A DNA stretch of 64,000 bases from Pelolinea sp. (GCA_030692365.1 JAUYCC010000019.1:1-64000); one strand, 5' to 3'; positions 33,208 through 42,582 are shown, counted from the first letter of the stretch. The notes: generated by a model not told the origin, from the sequence alone. Program-made: numbers and translations.

Positions 33208-34584
33208 TTACAGGGGTTTCAACCCCATTTCCCGCACTTCCGCCTTAACCTCTTCATATAACTGTTGCCAGGAAGGCACAGGTTTCAGCGTTTTCAGGTT
33301 GTATGCCTGGTCAAAGCGCACACCGGGATTGCCGTTCGGCATCTGAAAAACGTGCTCATAGCGGCTGAGCAATTGGCTGACCAACTGATTTGCTTGCGTC
33401 AGGGTCAACCCTTGGCTTGTCACCGCGTGACCCACCTCAGCCATCCAGCGCGCTTCCAGCCCGGTGCCGTTGGGCAGGGCTCCATCCGCTGAACCCACTC
33501 CCTCCAGATGCCCACCGCTCACGGTGATCACGATGGCGTTTGCCGCCACTTCATACAGCAATTCTCTGGTCAGCGCGCCGCTTTTGGGATAAATGTCAGA
33601 GATAATGATACATGGCGCGTGTCGGGCAAAAGCCTGCTCCACAGCGGACTGCACCCACATTACCCCGCGCGTGCTGGTGGCGACGTGCCGGATGTGAATG
33701 GGGTGTAATAAATGATAATCCGCCAGGCAAACCCAGTTTGCCAGCAGGAAGGATGCCACCTGCACTACTGCCGCTCCGGGCGCGTCACCGCCCAGGCCGC
33801 CCACCATCACCGTCGCCAGTGACGCGTTGCGCATGCCGTAATCTTCGGAGTTCAGCGCCCTGGCCATATTGATCTGATCGATGATCAATTCATTAAATAA
33901 CGCCACTAGGTGAGAATCGGTTGGCCGAAGATACTTTGGATTGGAAATCGCCAGGTCGCCCAGCTCCGTAACGGCGCTTTGGCCGGCCAGCAGCCCCATT
34001 CCCGGCCGCCCGACGCGGCGCAGGGCTTCGCGCAATTGGCTCAGCTCCCAGCGCGCGGCAACAATTTCCATAGGTTTACCGGTTTCCACATCACGCCCAC
34101 GCACCTGAGTCAACGATCCGCAAGTGGCCAAATCAACCAGCGGCTCCTGCATCCAGCTCATCACGCACGGCATGAACAATTCTTCCGGGGTGGGCGTGCC
34201 GGGGTTCCCGGCCCAGACCAGCGGAGGGCGCTCATCCATGACCTTGCGGACATACAATTCACGCGCGTCCTTCCCCTCACCCATCTGTAGAGTTCGGGGA
34301 ACTCGCGCAATGCCTTCGTTGATCTCTTCCTGGCTGAATTTGATCACCCTCCCTGTGGCAATGCAGTAGATGCCTGAAGAGACAGCCAATTCCATGCCCG
34401 CCTGAAAAAGCCGGTCAATGAGATCCTCATCTTCAGGGATGACCTGATTTTTATCCCATTCCAGCCGGTATTTCTTGACCAGGCGCCTGACCGGCAGGAC
34501 GACATAGTCCATATCCCAATCAGCTTTTGAGACTACAAGCCCCGTTTTTGCCCGGTCGAGAATATCCAGATATGAATGAATCAA
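33208..34584 (-). CDS. Monomethylamine methyltransferase (MtmB)-family protein lacking pyrrolysine
   Basis: A 458-residue protein that aligns along its length with methanogen MtmB, which is also 458 residues: RAKTGLVVSKADWD near the N-terminus, GIYCIATGRVIKFS, ELFMPCVMSW, GRPGMG at 192-197, PTDSHLVALFNELIID, HPIHIRHVATSTRGV and the final GLEARWMAEVGHAVTS and YNLKTLKP blocks. MtmB moves a methyl group from monomethylamine to a corrinoid protein and has an in-frame TAG (pyrrolysine) just after GRPGMG. Here those codons are CTG CTG (L198, L199), so substrate or chemistry must differ. No corrinoid protein or RamA-type activator is nearby. Its 3' end has a remnant copy at 22296-22404. Confidence 0.78.
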   Translation of the reverse strand: MIHSYLDILDRAKTGLVVSKADWDMDYVVLPVRRLVKKYRLEWDKNQVIPEDEDLIDRLFQAGMELAVSSGIYCIATGRVIKFSQEEINEGIARVPRTLQMGEGKDARELYVRKVMDERPPLVWAGNPGTPTPEELFMPCVMSWMQEPLVDLATCGSLTQVRGRDVETGKPMEIVAARWELSQLREALRRVGRPGMGLLAGQSAVTELGDLAISNPKYLRPTDSHLVALFNELIIDQINMARALNSEDYGMRNASLATVMVGGLGGDAPGAAVVQVASFLLANWVCLADYHLLHPIHIRHVATSTRGVMWVQSAVEQAFARHAPCIIISDIYPKSGALTRELLYEVAANAIVITVSGGHLEGVGSADGALPNGTGLEARWMAEVGHAVTSQGLTLTQANQLVSQLLSRYEHVFQMPNGNPGVRFDQAYNLKTLKPVPSWQQLYEEVKAEVREMGLKPL

Positions 34585-34607
34585 ACCAATTTTCCCTTAT
34601 ACAAGTT

Positions 34608-35717
34608 TTACTGTATCAATTGATGGGTTGATTGAATGATACCCCCACCAATAACCATATCATCCTGGTAAAACACGATGGATTGGCCGGGTGTGGCCAA
34701 GAATTGCGGGACCGTAAACAGCACTTCTACAGAATTTTCATCTTTGGGCGAAATGGCGCAGGGGATTTCTTTCTGGTGGGAACGCAGGCGCGCGCTGACC
34801 TCCAGCTGGCCATCCAGTTTATCAAAGGCTATCCAGTTCAGGTAAATGGCTGTCAGTCTATCCACTGCCAACTTTTCTTTTGGGCCAACCACGATCTGAT
34901 TTTTTTGAACGTCTATGCGCAAGACATACAGCGGTTCTTTGCTTCCGCCGATGCTTATGCCTTTGCGCTGGCCAATTGTGAAATTAATAATCCCGTCATG
35001 CTGTCCCAGAACATTCCCGTCTAGGTCAACGATCTCACCTTTTCGCCTGTCGGATTCAGAAAAGAGCGATTCATAAATACCGCCGTCAATGAAATCCTGG
35101 CTTTCTGGTTTATCCGCGATATCAGCGAATCCTACCTCTTTTGCAAGTTTCTTAATCTGCTCTTTTTTATATTCACCCAAAGGAAAGAGGGATTTTTTCA
35201 GCTGACTCTGGTTTAACCTGTAAAGAAAATAAGACTGGTCCTTTTTCAGGTCCGCGGCTTTTTTCAGAAGGTAACGATCGCGCGTTTTATCGTATTCAAT
35301 CCGGGCATAGTGGCCGGTGGCAAAGTAGTCAAAATTGATCCCCAATTCTGTTGCCTTTTCAAGCAGGGCGCCGAACTTGACCAGGGGATTACATAAAACA
35401 CACGGGTTCGGGGTTCGGCCGCCGAGATATTCGTGCGAAAAATTATCCAAAACCTTTGATTTATATTCCTGCGATAAATCCACAACATGGTGGGGAATGC
35501 CCAACCGTTCGCAGGCCTGCCGGGCAACCTGCGTGTCATAAACCTCGCCCGGGCCATAACACCCGCTTCTGGGGGATTCCTGCGCGGCGCCCTCCCCCTG
35601 CCAGATGCGCATGGTGATACCCGTGACCTCAAAACCCTTGTTCTTTAAAATATAAGCTGCCATGGTGGAGTCCACACCGCCGCTCATGCCAACCGCAACT
35701 ACTGTCTTTTTTTTCAT
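34608..35717 (-). CDS. mnmA: tRNA 2-thiouridylase-type protein (MnmA family)
   Basis: Adenylates U34 of certain tRNAs and inserts sulfur. The PP-loop VAVGMSGGVDSTMAAYIL is at the N-terminus, TPNPCVLCNPLVKFG at ~102-116 holds the conserved first active-site cysteine (C109, with C106 forming a CxxC), and FDYFATGHYARI follows. The usual second cysteine motif, ESQDICF in most MnmA, reads ESQDFIDGG here with no Cys, so a persulfide relay using C106/C109 or the extra C53 is implied. 369 residues from ATG 35717; an ATG ten codons upstream (35747) is possible and neither has a clear ribosome site. Confidence 0.8.
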   Translation of the reverse strand: MKKKTVVAVGMSGGVDSTMAAYILKNKGFEVTGITMRIWQGEGAAQESPRSGCYGPGEVYDTQVARQACERLGIPHHVVDLSQEYKSKVLDNFSHEYLGGRTPNPCVLCNPLVKFGALLEKATELGINFDYFATGHYARIEYDKTRDRYLLKKAADLKKDQSYFLYRLNQSQLKKSLFPLGEYKKEQIKKLAKEVGFADIADKPESQDFIDGGIYESLFSESDRRKGEIVDLDGNVLGQHDGIINFTIGQRKGISIGGSKEPLYVLRIDVQKNQIVVGPKEKLAVDRLTAIYLNWIAFDKLDGQLEVSARLRSHQKEIPCAISPKDENSVEVLFTVPQFLATPGQSIVFYQDDMVIGGGIIQSTHQLIQ

Positions 35718-35761
35718 TTTTTCCGATAAAAATATTCTACCTTGCATATCATGAAGGACAA

Positions 35762-36289
35762 TTAAATAGACTTAGACCAAGAATTGGGTTTTGGTCTACT
35801 TACGAACCAGAATATTTTCCAAGACCAAGGTAATGAAATATCATTTGCTGCCTGGATTGTAATTACTTTCACATCCTCTTCATCAACATGGTTATATATA
35901 TCAAATTTCAGCCGATCAAAAGATTGCCTGAGATTGTATGACGGCACACCCGCATTAATAACATAATATTTGAAACCTTCACTTGTAAGATTTTGAGCCA
36001 AGTAGAAGAGGTAAGTATCTTTATTTCCAATACCAGCGCCAAATGGAACAGAATCTCCAAGACATACAATAACATTTCGGGTATCTTCATAATTTTCAGC
36101 TTGAAGTGTTGTTCTTTCCCCCCACTGGTTTATGGGCATATTCTGTTCAACATCATAATAATCAGGGCGTAGCGTATATTTTCGACGATCATTTGTCGGT
36201 ACAATATAATTAACCTTAAAAGCTGAGTTTTCCCATAACCAGTGATTGTTTTTTATTCTATAATTTACCTGTAACAATATTTCCCCCAT
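35762..36289 (-). pseudogene. SGNH/GDSL hydrolase, C-terminally truncated
   Basis: 175 codons with the N-terminal half of an SGNH hydrolase: VIVCLGDSVPFGAGIGNKDTY (block I nucleophile Ser), VINAGVPSYNLRQSFDRL (block II) and ITIQAANDISLPWSW (block III Asn). Block V (DxxH) with the catalytic His is missing; the frame stops at 35762, 45 nt before mnmA starts. No signal peptide. It probably acted on extracellular polysaccharide or cell-wall acyl groups. Lost its 3' half by deletion, so likely inactive. Confidence 0.6.
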
Positions 36290-36569
36290 AATTAATGAAA
36301 AGAACTGAAAAGAAGATCAAGAATGTTTCTTTCCATTTTTCACTCGTTACAATTTCCCCTTTAATGGATTTATTCCCCATAAAATGTTTCCCAGCTGGTC
36401 TCGAAAAAGAGTTCCTGCCCCATATTCACCTCGCTATTATCTCATTGAAAGAATTATATTAAAGTTCATATACCCTGTCAAATTCATCAACTGTGTTTCC
36501 ACAGTCTCCATCCTTTTCCTTGATCTGAATCGATATGATAATATTATTGGGGATTTAATTGACTGGTGT

Positions 36570-38498
36570 ATGAGGGATTTTTTGAAAAATCGAATTCTTA
36601 CATTCATACAAATTGTTTTGCCCCTTCTTTTCTTCCTTGTTATATTTATTCCACGCGAAGTCGTTCTTCTAAAGACAATCAGCGTACTTGTTCGTTACAA
36701 CACCTCACGCTTTATTTTTATCGCATCCCTTCTATTATTCCTAACTCTAATAATCAAAAAAAGATGGGTTTCAAACTTGGCTGCCGCAATTGTGATTTAT
36801 TCTCTTTTCGCGCTATCGCTTGTTGGGCTTTGGGCTAGCGCTTATTCAGAGAATTATGTTATCGCTGGTCTATTACCCAGAAGTGACGCTTTTTATACCT
36901 ATACCGGTGCGATTCACCTAATGGAAAAGGGATACCTAAACGGCTTCACTTCCCGGCGCCCGATTTTTGGTGGTTTACTGGGATTTGTACTTTGGCTATT
37001 TGGCGGGAATCTACAATTCGCTTTAATTACTTTAACTCTGTTTAGCGCTACAGCCTGTTATTTTTTTACCATTGAAGTTAAGCGATTTCTTTCCCCATTG
37101 GCAGCCGTCGCCCTATTTATAGTGCAGTTTTTGTTTGTGCGCCGGTTCATTGGTATCACCATGTCGGAAAACATTGGGTATATCCTGGGTGCAGTTTCAA
37201 TGACGCTTTTCCTAATCATGTTGCGTACCTTTGAAGTAAACCGTAAGAGAGCGTGGATATATTTTTTTCTTGGCGTCCTGATGATTACGTTGGCACAAGC
37301 TGCCAGACCTGGCGCGATCACAACCCTTCCTTTATTAATCTTATTTGCCCTTTGGGTTAGCAGGATCAAAAAGAAAGTAATATGGGGAAAGGTAATTCTT
37401 ACTATATTGGTGATTGGCTTGGGATTTCTTTTGAATTTATTGCTGTTTAGAATTACCAGCAAAGAAAATACCACACAGACCAATAATATTGGATATGGGG
37501 TATATGGACTGGCGGTTGGCGGGAAAGGTTGGGAGCAGATATTTTTTGACCACCCGGAGGTCAATACGTTACCAACAGGTGAACGTGAATCAAGAATTAT
37601 GCAAATCGTTTTAACTGAAATATCACAGCATCCAGAAAACCTGATAAAAGGACTTGGATATCAATTCTCTGTGCTTTTTTCATTTCAGCCAACGAATAGC
37701 CTGTTTTCATTTGTTAATTCAAGTCATCCAGGATTCACAATTATTCTCATGGCAGCCCTGTTCTTCCTTGGCGGTCTTGGTATTATTGCCTGTATCCTGA
37801 AAAGATCGCAGCCCTTTTATCAAATGATGTTGGTATTTCTGGGCGGTTTTGCAACCTCCCTGGTTTTTGCGCCTGCTTACCAGACTCAATACATGCGCGT
37901 ATATGCAGCGAGCATACCATTGTTGGCGCTAATTCCTGCGGTTGGTCTGGAAAATACATTAGAATGGTCAGATAAGCGCTTCCATGTCCTTAAGAGAATC
38001 AATCCCAATAAGGATGATCGGGTCTCAATAACATTCATCATTTTTAGTTTGAGTCTGACCCCAATCATATTTTTTGGACCCATTGTGATGAAACTTTTTG
38101 CGGGTTTCAAAGGTCTAGATCCTATTGGATGTGATCCTGGCAAACAGGAAGCCGTTATAGATTTTTTACCCGGGACAAGCGTCACCATTTTTGAGAATAC
38201 ACCCGATAAAATGACCTGGGTGCCGAATGTTTCTCAGTTTGACTACAGACGGGATATTCACAGCATCTGCTGTGATGATGAGGTCCAATATTTCGAGAAT
38301 CTTCTAACTTCAGGAACTTTATATCCGGCTGTTAATCTACTGGATGGCAGGGGTCTTTATCTGGTTGCGCAGATCGGGCAGCTTCCCGAATCGCGCGGAA
38401 CCATTCGTGTCTGCGGAAAAATGGAAGATGTGTTGGGAGACCCATCTGGAAGAGATATTCTATACTCCTTTGAAATTGAGGAATATAAGCCTCATTAA
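36570..38498 (+). CDS. GT-C-type membrane glycosyltransferase-like protein
   Basis: About 642 residues with ten or more hydrophobic segments in the N-terminal two thirds and a soluble C-terminal portion. An acidic loop between the first helices, AGLLPRSDAFYTYTGAIHLM, followed by FTSRRPIFGGLLGFVLWLFGG, resembles the first extracytoplasmic loop of GT-C (ArnT/PMT-like) transferases that use polyprenyl-linked sugars. MITLAQAARPGAITTLP fits a later helix. The frame is open back to 36384, but those 62 codons look non-coding; ATG 36570 precedes a clean N-terminal helix. Donor and acceptor unknown. Confidence 0.65.
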   Translation: MRDFLKNRILTFIQIVLPLLFFLVIFIPREVVLLKTISVLVRYNTSRFIFIASLLLFLTLIIKKRWVSNLAAAIVIYSLFALSLVGLWASAYSENYVIAGLLPRSDAFYTYTGAIHLMEKGYLNGFTSRRPIFGGLLGFVLWLFGGNLQFALITLTLFSATACYFFTIEVKRFLSPLAAVALFIVQFLFVRRFIGITMSENIGYILGAVSMTLFLIMLRTFEVNRKRAWIYFFLGVLMITLAQAARPGAITTLPLLILFALWVSRIKKKVIWGKVILTILVIGLGFLLNLLLFRITSKENTTQTNNIGYGVYGLAVGGKGWEQIFFDHPEVNTLPTGERESRIMQIVLTEISQHPENLIKGLGYQFSVLFSFQPTNSLFSFVNSSHPGFTIILMAALFFLGGLGIIACILKRSQPFYQMMLVFLGGFATSLVFAPAYQTQYMRVYAASIPLLALIPAVGLENTLEWSDKRFHVLKRINPNKDDRVSITFIIFSLSLTPIIFFGPIVMKLFAGFKGLDPIGCDPGKQEAVIDFLPGTSVTIFENTPDKMTWVPNVSQFDYRRDIHSICCDDEVQYFENLLTSGTLYPAVNLLDGRGLYLVAQIGQLPESRGTIRVCGKMEDVLGDPSGRDILYSFEIEEYKPH

Positions 38499-38783
38499 TT
38501 ATTCCCGCGATAATTAAACACGGACTCTGGTCAATTCTTATATTGACTGGAAAATAGCTAGAAACACATCTTGATGAATTTTGAAAACGCCATTAATTAA
38601 TCCTTGTTAATAAAATAATTGCTTTAGTTTGAAAGAAGGATTTTTCTAGGTTCGGTTCTATTTTAATACAAGGAAGCACAAATTTTTTACTCACTCCCGA
38701 CAGCGAGGACGCCGTCGGGATAGGATGTTCTATAGGGCAGGTATTCATATTCCGCCCTTTTGCAAAGACCAAATAAATAATTC

Positions 38784-39515
38784 TTATTGCGTTCTTTGAA
38801 ATGACCAAATGAGGTAATCCAATTCCCTTAAAGTGAGCGACGGATAATCTTTTATTAATAATTGATGAGAGGCGTCCAGCAATTCTTGCGCCTGGGTGAT
38901 CGCGAGTTTATAACCGATAATCCTTTCCAGATACCCAAGTACCATTCTGTCCGGTTTTATCAACTTGGTATTCCCTGCCAGCATGAAAAAGTATTGGAGG
39001 GATATTCCGCTTCTTTGCCCAGGAATTTTACGAATTTCTTTTCTTAATCCCTCATCGTTTATGTGTGAAATGCAGTCTTGAAAATAATTAATTTTGAATG
39101 ACTGAAGCACTTTGCTGAATAGCAAGACCGCATCCGATTTCAGGATGCCACTTCTTGACGAAGTCCTCTGTCTGTTCCTGAAAACTTCGCTGACCATTTG
39201 TTTCGGGGTTATTGAATCTAAGAGTCTTACGAAATCATTAATGGATAATTGGTCTTCTATCGGAGGATATTCCCGGGAATACCTGCCTTCTTTACTAAAT
39301 CCTTCAATATTGAAATAATCACAAAATTTCTTTACTGTATTAATTGTTGATGAGTAGGTTACACCAATGGAGAAAACAGCGTCACTGACGCATAGTGGCA
39401 AGCATGAGTAGTAATACTCATCTGAAAGACCTGGATTACCTAAATCCAGGTTTTGTCTTGAAAATTCAGATATTAGCTGAGTTTCTTTTTCCATTTCATC
39501 CCGGAATGGCTTCAC
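38784..39515 (-). CDS. Hypothetical protein with a possible HhH-GPD-like motif
   Basis: A 243-residue protein with no family I can name. Near the C-terminus RKIPGQRSGISLQYFFMLAG followed by LIKPDRMVLGYLERI resembles the helix-hairpin-helix, Gly/Pro loop and conserved Asp of HhH-GPD DNA glycosylases (LPGVG...hxhDTHVxRh). The N-terminal half (PLCVSDAVFSIGVTYSSTIN) is also compatible with the helical fold of that superfamily. No Fe-S cysteines. Neighbours give no clue: GT-C gene on one side, DUF1232 on the other. A base-excision or restriction-related role would be speculative. Confidence 0.55.
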   Translation of the reverse strand: MKPFRDEMEKETQLISEFSRQNLDLGNPGLSDEYYYSCLPLCVSDAVFSIGVTYSSTINTVKKFCDYFNIEGFSKEGRYSREYPPIEDQLSINDFVRLLDSITPKQMVSEVFRNRQRTSSRSGILKSDAVLLFSKVLQSFKINYFQDCISHINDEGLRKEIRKIPGQRSGISLQYFFMLAGNTKLIKPDRMVLGYLERIIGYKLAITQAQELLDASHQLLIKDYPSLTLRELDYLIWSFQRTQ

Positions 39516-39655
39516 TCGTCAAGTTGACTGCCTTTAAACAACTTCGATACAGATAGCTTCACCCCTCTTCGAGGGGTTCGCAATGACAGAAAGCAGAGTT
39601 CTGCCCTACCACACTTTTTTTCTATCTGCGAGAACGCTGTCAGGTTTAACAATTC

Positions 39656-40060
39656 TTACTTCACCATCCCCCACACCCACCTCACACACAGCACCGCCAG
39701 CCCCACCCACACCATGATTATCACTGCAGCCACAATCCAATTGACCGGTTTGCCCTTGTCCATTTCCGCCTGCGCTTTCGCGCGGCATTCAGCCATCACC
39801 TCGGGCGGGATCATCTTAATAGCAACAGCCGCGCCAAGCGGGACCAGCACCAGGTCGTCCAGATATCCGAGCACAGGGATGAAATCCGGGATGAGGTCAA
39901 TCGGGCTGAAAGCGTAAGCTACCACCAGGCCGGTGAAGAGCTTGGCATACCAGGGCGTACGCGGGTCTTTATAAGCCAGGAAAAGCGCATAAGTTTCCTT
40001 CTTTAGGTTTCGTGCGCGCTGTTTCCATTTTTCAATAAATGACTCACGGTTTTTATCCAT
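39656..40060 (-). CDS. YkvA-family (DUF1232) membrane protein
   Basis: A 134-residue protein with the DUF1232 core [35 protein letters not shown] (pieces at ~38-72), followed by a C-terminal hydrophobic helix ([21 protein letters not shown]). Function of the family is unknown. Starts 13 nt after the M20 peptidase stop, so it may be transcribed as the last gene of the long - strand operon without sharing its pathway. Confidence 0.8.
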   Translation of the reverse strand: MDKNRESFIEKWKQRARNLKKETYALFLAYKDPRTPWYAKLFTGLVVAYAFSPIDLIPDFIPVLGYLDDLVLVPLGAAVAIKMIPPEVMAECRAKAQAEMDKGKPVNWIVAAVIIMVWVGLAVLCVRWVWGMVK

Positions 40061-40073
40061 TTAGATATTCAAT

Positions 40074-41540
40074 TCAACTGTTTAAATACCTGTATGCGGT
40101 TAATAAATACAGTTTCGCGGCGAAGATTACACTCTCGATTATCACATATTCGTTGGCATTATGATGATTAAAGCCTTCCGGACCGACATTGAAAACATCC
40201 GTCATTCCGCCTGAAAGCATATTCCCGCCATCCGAAAATCCCGACGCGAAGGTGTAAATTGGTTCGGTTTCATATACCGCTTCAAAGGCACGGGCAAGCA
40301 CTTTTCCAAACCGCGTATCCTTGTCGATTAAAAAGCCTTCTCCTATCGTGATAACGCTTACCCTGACATCCACCGGTTCGTTCGCGAATTTGCCAATGGA
40401 CTGCTGCTTGTTCTGATACCCTATCGGGAGCTCAACCTTATATCCCAGCCTGGTACAGTAATCCGCGATCGCGTTAAACAGTTCTTGGGCGCTCAAGCCC
40501 GGCAGCACACGGAAATCCACATCCAGTTCGCACAGGTCCGGGACGATGTTGACCTTCTGCCCGGCACGAATGCGGTCAAAGCTGTAAGTGGTCTCAAAAG
40601 ACATGCCTATCCTGCGTTTGTCCTTTTCAAGTGGGTTTGGATTAACGGTTTTATGTGTGAGTAACTTAATAAGGTCAGGCAGTCTGTAACGTTTCAGGAA
40701 AGACTGTAATAGGGTAAAGGTATTGACAGGCAGCTTGTGTTTGGGAATTTTAAAAGAACTGCGGGAGTTGGCCATGAAACGCGCCGCTTTATTTAGCGCG
40801 TTGCTTTTTTGCTTGGGCACACTGCCATGTCCCGCCACGCCGTAGAAGGTGAACTTTAGCCAGTGCGGCCCTTTTTCACCAATGGTAATCACCGGTGTCT
40901 GCAGCGGCTCCTGAGATCGCGCTTCCGAAATAACTGTCGCGTCGGTTTTCACGATTTCCGGGTGGTGCTTGACCATATAGTCTGACCCGTACGCCCCGTG
41001 GGTTTCCTCATCGGGGGTGCACCACAACTGCAGCCGCCCGTTAAAGTCCACTTTGGATTCTTTGAGTAATTTCATTGCCATGATCTGTGCGGTGATGCCG
41101 GATTTCATGTCGCCCGCTCCACGGCCGTACATCCTACCATCCTTGATCACAGCGCTCAACGGCTGCGCATCCTTATTCCAGTTATCCGGGTTATACGCCA
41201 CGGTATCCAGATGCCCGTTGAACTGCAGGGATTTGCCCGTTGCCTTTCCGTCAATGAAAGCGATCAGATTGAAATAATACTGGTCTGTCTTTCCGCCAGG
41301 GAAGGGCACTTTGACCAGCTGCGTTTTGAATCCTTCTTTTCTTAAATATTTTTCGGTAAAGTGAAATATTTCGTAGCGCTCAGCATAGACGTCTTCGGAA
41401 ATATTGACCGAGTCAATTCTCACCAACTGCTGAAGAAGATCGATTAATTCCTGGCGGCGCTCATCCACCATTGAAAGCAACTTCTCTTCAGTTGGGTTTA
41501 GGGGCTGCAAGGGTTTTATTCTTTTCTCTGTAATGGTCAT
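40074..41540 (-). CDS. M20 family amidohydrolase/deacylase
   Basis: Zinc amidohydrolase of 488 residues in the ArgE/DapE/carboxypeptidase group. Zinc ligands and catalytic residues appear in LQFNGHLDTVAYNP (His and Asp), YGRGAGDMKSGI (bridging Asp), WCTPDEETHGAYGSDYM (catalytic Glu and ligand Glu), ISEARSQEP and a late GFNHHNANEYVI (His). The insert between is the dimerisation domain. Probably removes an acyl or peptide-like group from an amino acid. Last enzyme of the frl-like operon, 112 nt after the ureohydrolase, so its substrate is likely an N-modified basic amino acid. Confidence 0.8.
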   Translation of the reverse strand: MTITEKRIKPLQPLNPTEEKLLSMVDERRQELIDLLQQLVRIDSVNISEDVYAERYEIFHFTEKYLRKEGFKTQLVKVPFPGGKTDQYYFNLIAFIDGKATGKSLQFNGHLDTVAYNPDNWNKDAQPLSAVIKDGRMYGRGAGDMKSGITAQIMAMKLLKESKVDFNGRLQLWCTPDEETHGAYGSDYMVKHHPEIVKTDATVISEARSQEPLQTPVITIGEKGPHWLKFTFYGVAGHGSVPKQKSNALNKAARFMANSRSSFKIPKHKLPVNTFTLLQSFLKRYRLPDLIKLLTHKTVNPNPLEKDKRRIGMSFETTYSFDRIRAGQKVNIVPDLCELDVDFRVLPGLSAQELFNAIADYCTRLGYKVELPIGYQNKQQSIGKFANEPVDVRVSVITIGEGFLIDKDTRFGKVLARAFEAVYETEPIYTFASGFSDGGNMLSGGMTDVFNVGPEGFNHHNANEYVIIESVIFAAKLYLLTAYRYLNS

Positions 41541-41652
41541 AACCGATCTCCTCAGGTTGGTTTATAAGAGCATTATTTCGGAATTTCAGCAAACAAAAAA
41601 ATACAAAATTACTAAAATACTTTTTCTGGAAGTTCATCGGGAATAATCCCGT

Positions 41653-42573
41653 TTAATTATCCAGATTTCGCGCCAACGCGCCAATCGCGTTCCACGCGAC
41701 GCGCATGGCGGTGATAGTACCCAAGTGATTTACGTCCAACTCAGGCACCAGCTCCACCAGGCAGACACCCACCACTTGCGTTTTTAGCGCCACTGCCTGA
41801 AAAAGCTCAACCACATCCGCATAACTCAATCCGCCCGGCATCGGCGCGCCCACTGCCGGTATCACCGATGGATCGAGCACGTCGAAATCCATGGTGATGA
41901 AACATCTGCATCTATCCGGCAGATGAACCAATGCGGCATCAATACCTTCCCTTCTGATCTCGCATGAAGTCACCAGGTTCGCGCCATAATCCAGCGCCGC
42001 ACGGTATTCCTCTTCGCGGGCGCTGCCCACACCGCGCATGCCCACCTGGGTGATCCCCTTTACCCAGGGCATTTCCGACGCCCGCCGCATGGTGCTGGAA
42101 TAGCCCTCGCTGACACCATCCACATGGCTGCGCCAGTCGATATGCGCGTCCAGTTGCAGCACATAAAAGGGCTCCTGCTCTTCATAAGCGCGCAACACAG
42201 GAATAGGAATGGAATCATCGCCGCCCAATACTACCGGAATCGCGCCGGCTTTAAGGATCTTTTGAATCGCAGAAACTGCCGTTCGCCGGTTTCCCTGCGG
42301 GTCAGCCTGGCTTCCGGGCAGGTCGCCGCAATCCGCCACGCATGCGCCGGTGCGACCTAATAACGTATCACCCAGGTCAAAATCCCAGGCGATGGGATCA
42401 TCCGGGTAACGCACAGATTCTTGGCGAATGGCTGCGGGTGCGTTTAACGAATGGGTTGGTTTGGAAACATCATACGGCGTTCCATAAGGAATTCCGATAA
42501 CAGCGATATCTGCCTTTAACTTATCAAGATCAAGACACGATGGAAATCCGGCGAAAGTAATGGCGTTTTCCAC
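41653..42573 (-). CDS. Ureohydrolase (agmatinase/guanidinobutyrase family)
   Basis: Manganese-type ureohydrolase of 306 residues expected to split a guanidino compound into urea and an amine. Metal motifs: VVLGGDDSIPIP, LDAHIDWRSH (DAHxD), and ITMDFDVLDPSVIPAVGAP (DxD). The first motif normally reads GGDH; here the His ligand is Asp. The DAHxDW form and the ATGAPEPGG-like VGAPMPGG fit agmatinase/guanidinobutyrase/proclavaminate-amidinohydrolase relatives more than arginase. Follows two permease genes and precedes the M20 enzyme, pointing to catabolism of an imported arginine-like compound. Confidence 0.83.
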   Translation of the reverse strand: MENAITFAGFPSCLDLDKLKADIAVIGIPYGTPYDVSKPTHSLNAPAAIRQESVRYPDDPIAWDFDLGDTLLGRTGACVADCGDLPGSQADPQGNRRTAVSAIQKILKAGAIPVVLGGDDSIPIPVLRAYEEQEPFYVLQLDAHIDWRSHVDGVSEGYSSTMRRASEMPWVKGITQVGMRGVGSAREEEYRAALDYGANLVTSCEIRREGIDAALVHLPDRCRCFITMDFDVLDPSVIPAVGAPMPGGLSYADVVELFQAVALKTQVVGVCLVELVPELDVNHLGTITAMRVAWNAIGALARNLDN

Positions 42574-42582
42574 AATTACATC

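Noticed and set aside
33208-34584. In-frame amber (pyrrolysine) codon in the MtmB-like gene
   Set aside because: The region after GRPGMG was read codon by codon; it is CTG CTG GCC, with no TAG.
36384-36569. N-terminal extension of the GT-C-like protein
   Set aside because: The 62 extra codons look non-coding and have no start signal; the first membrane helix begins just after ATG 36570.
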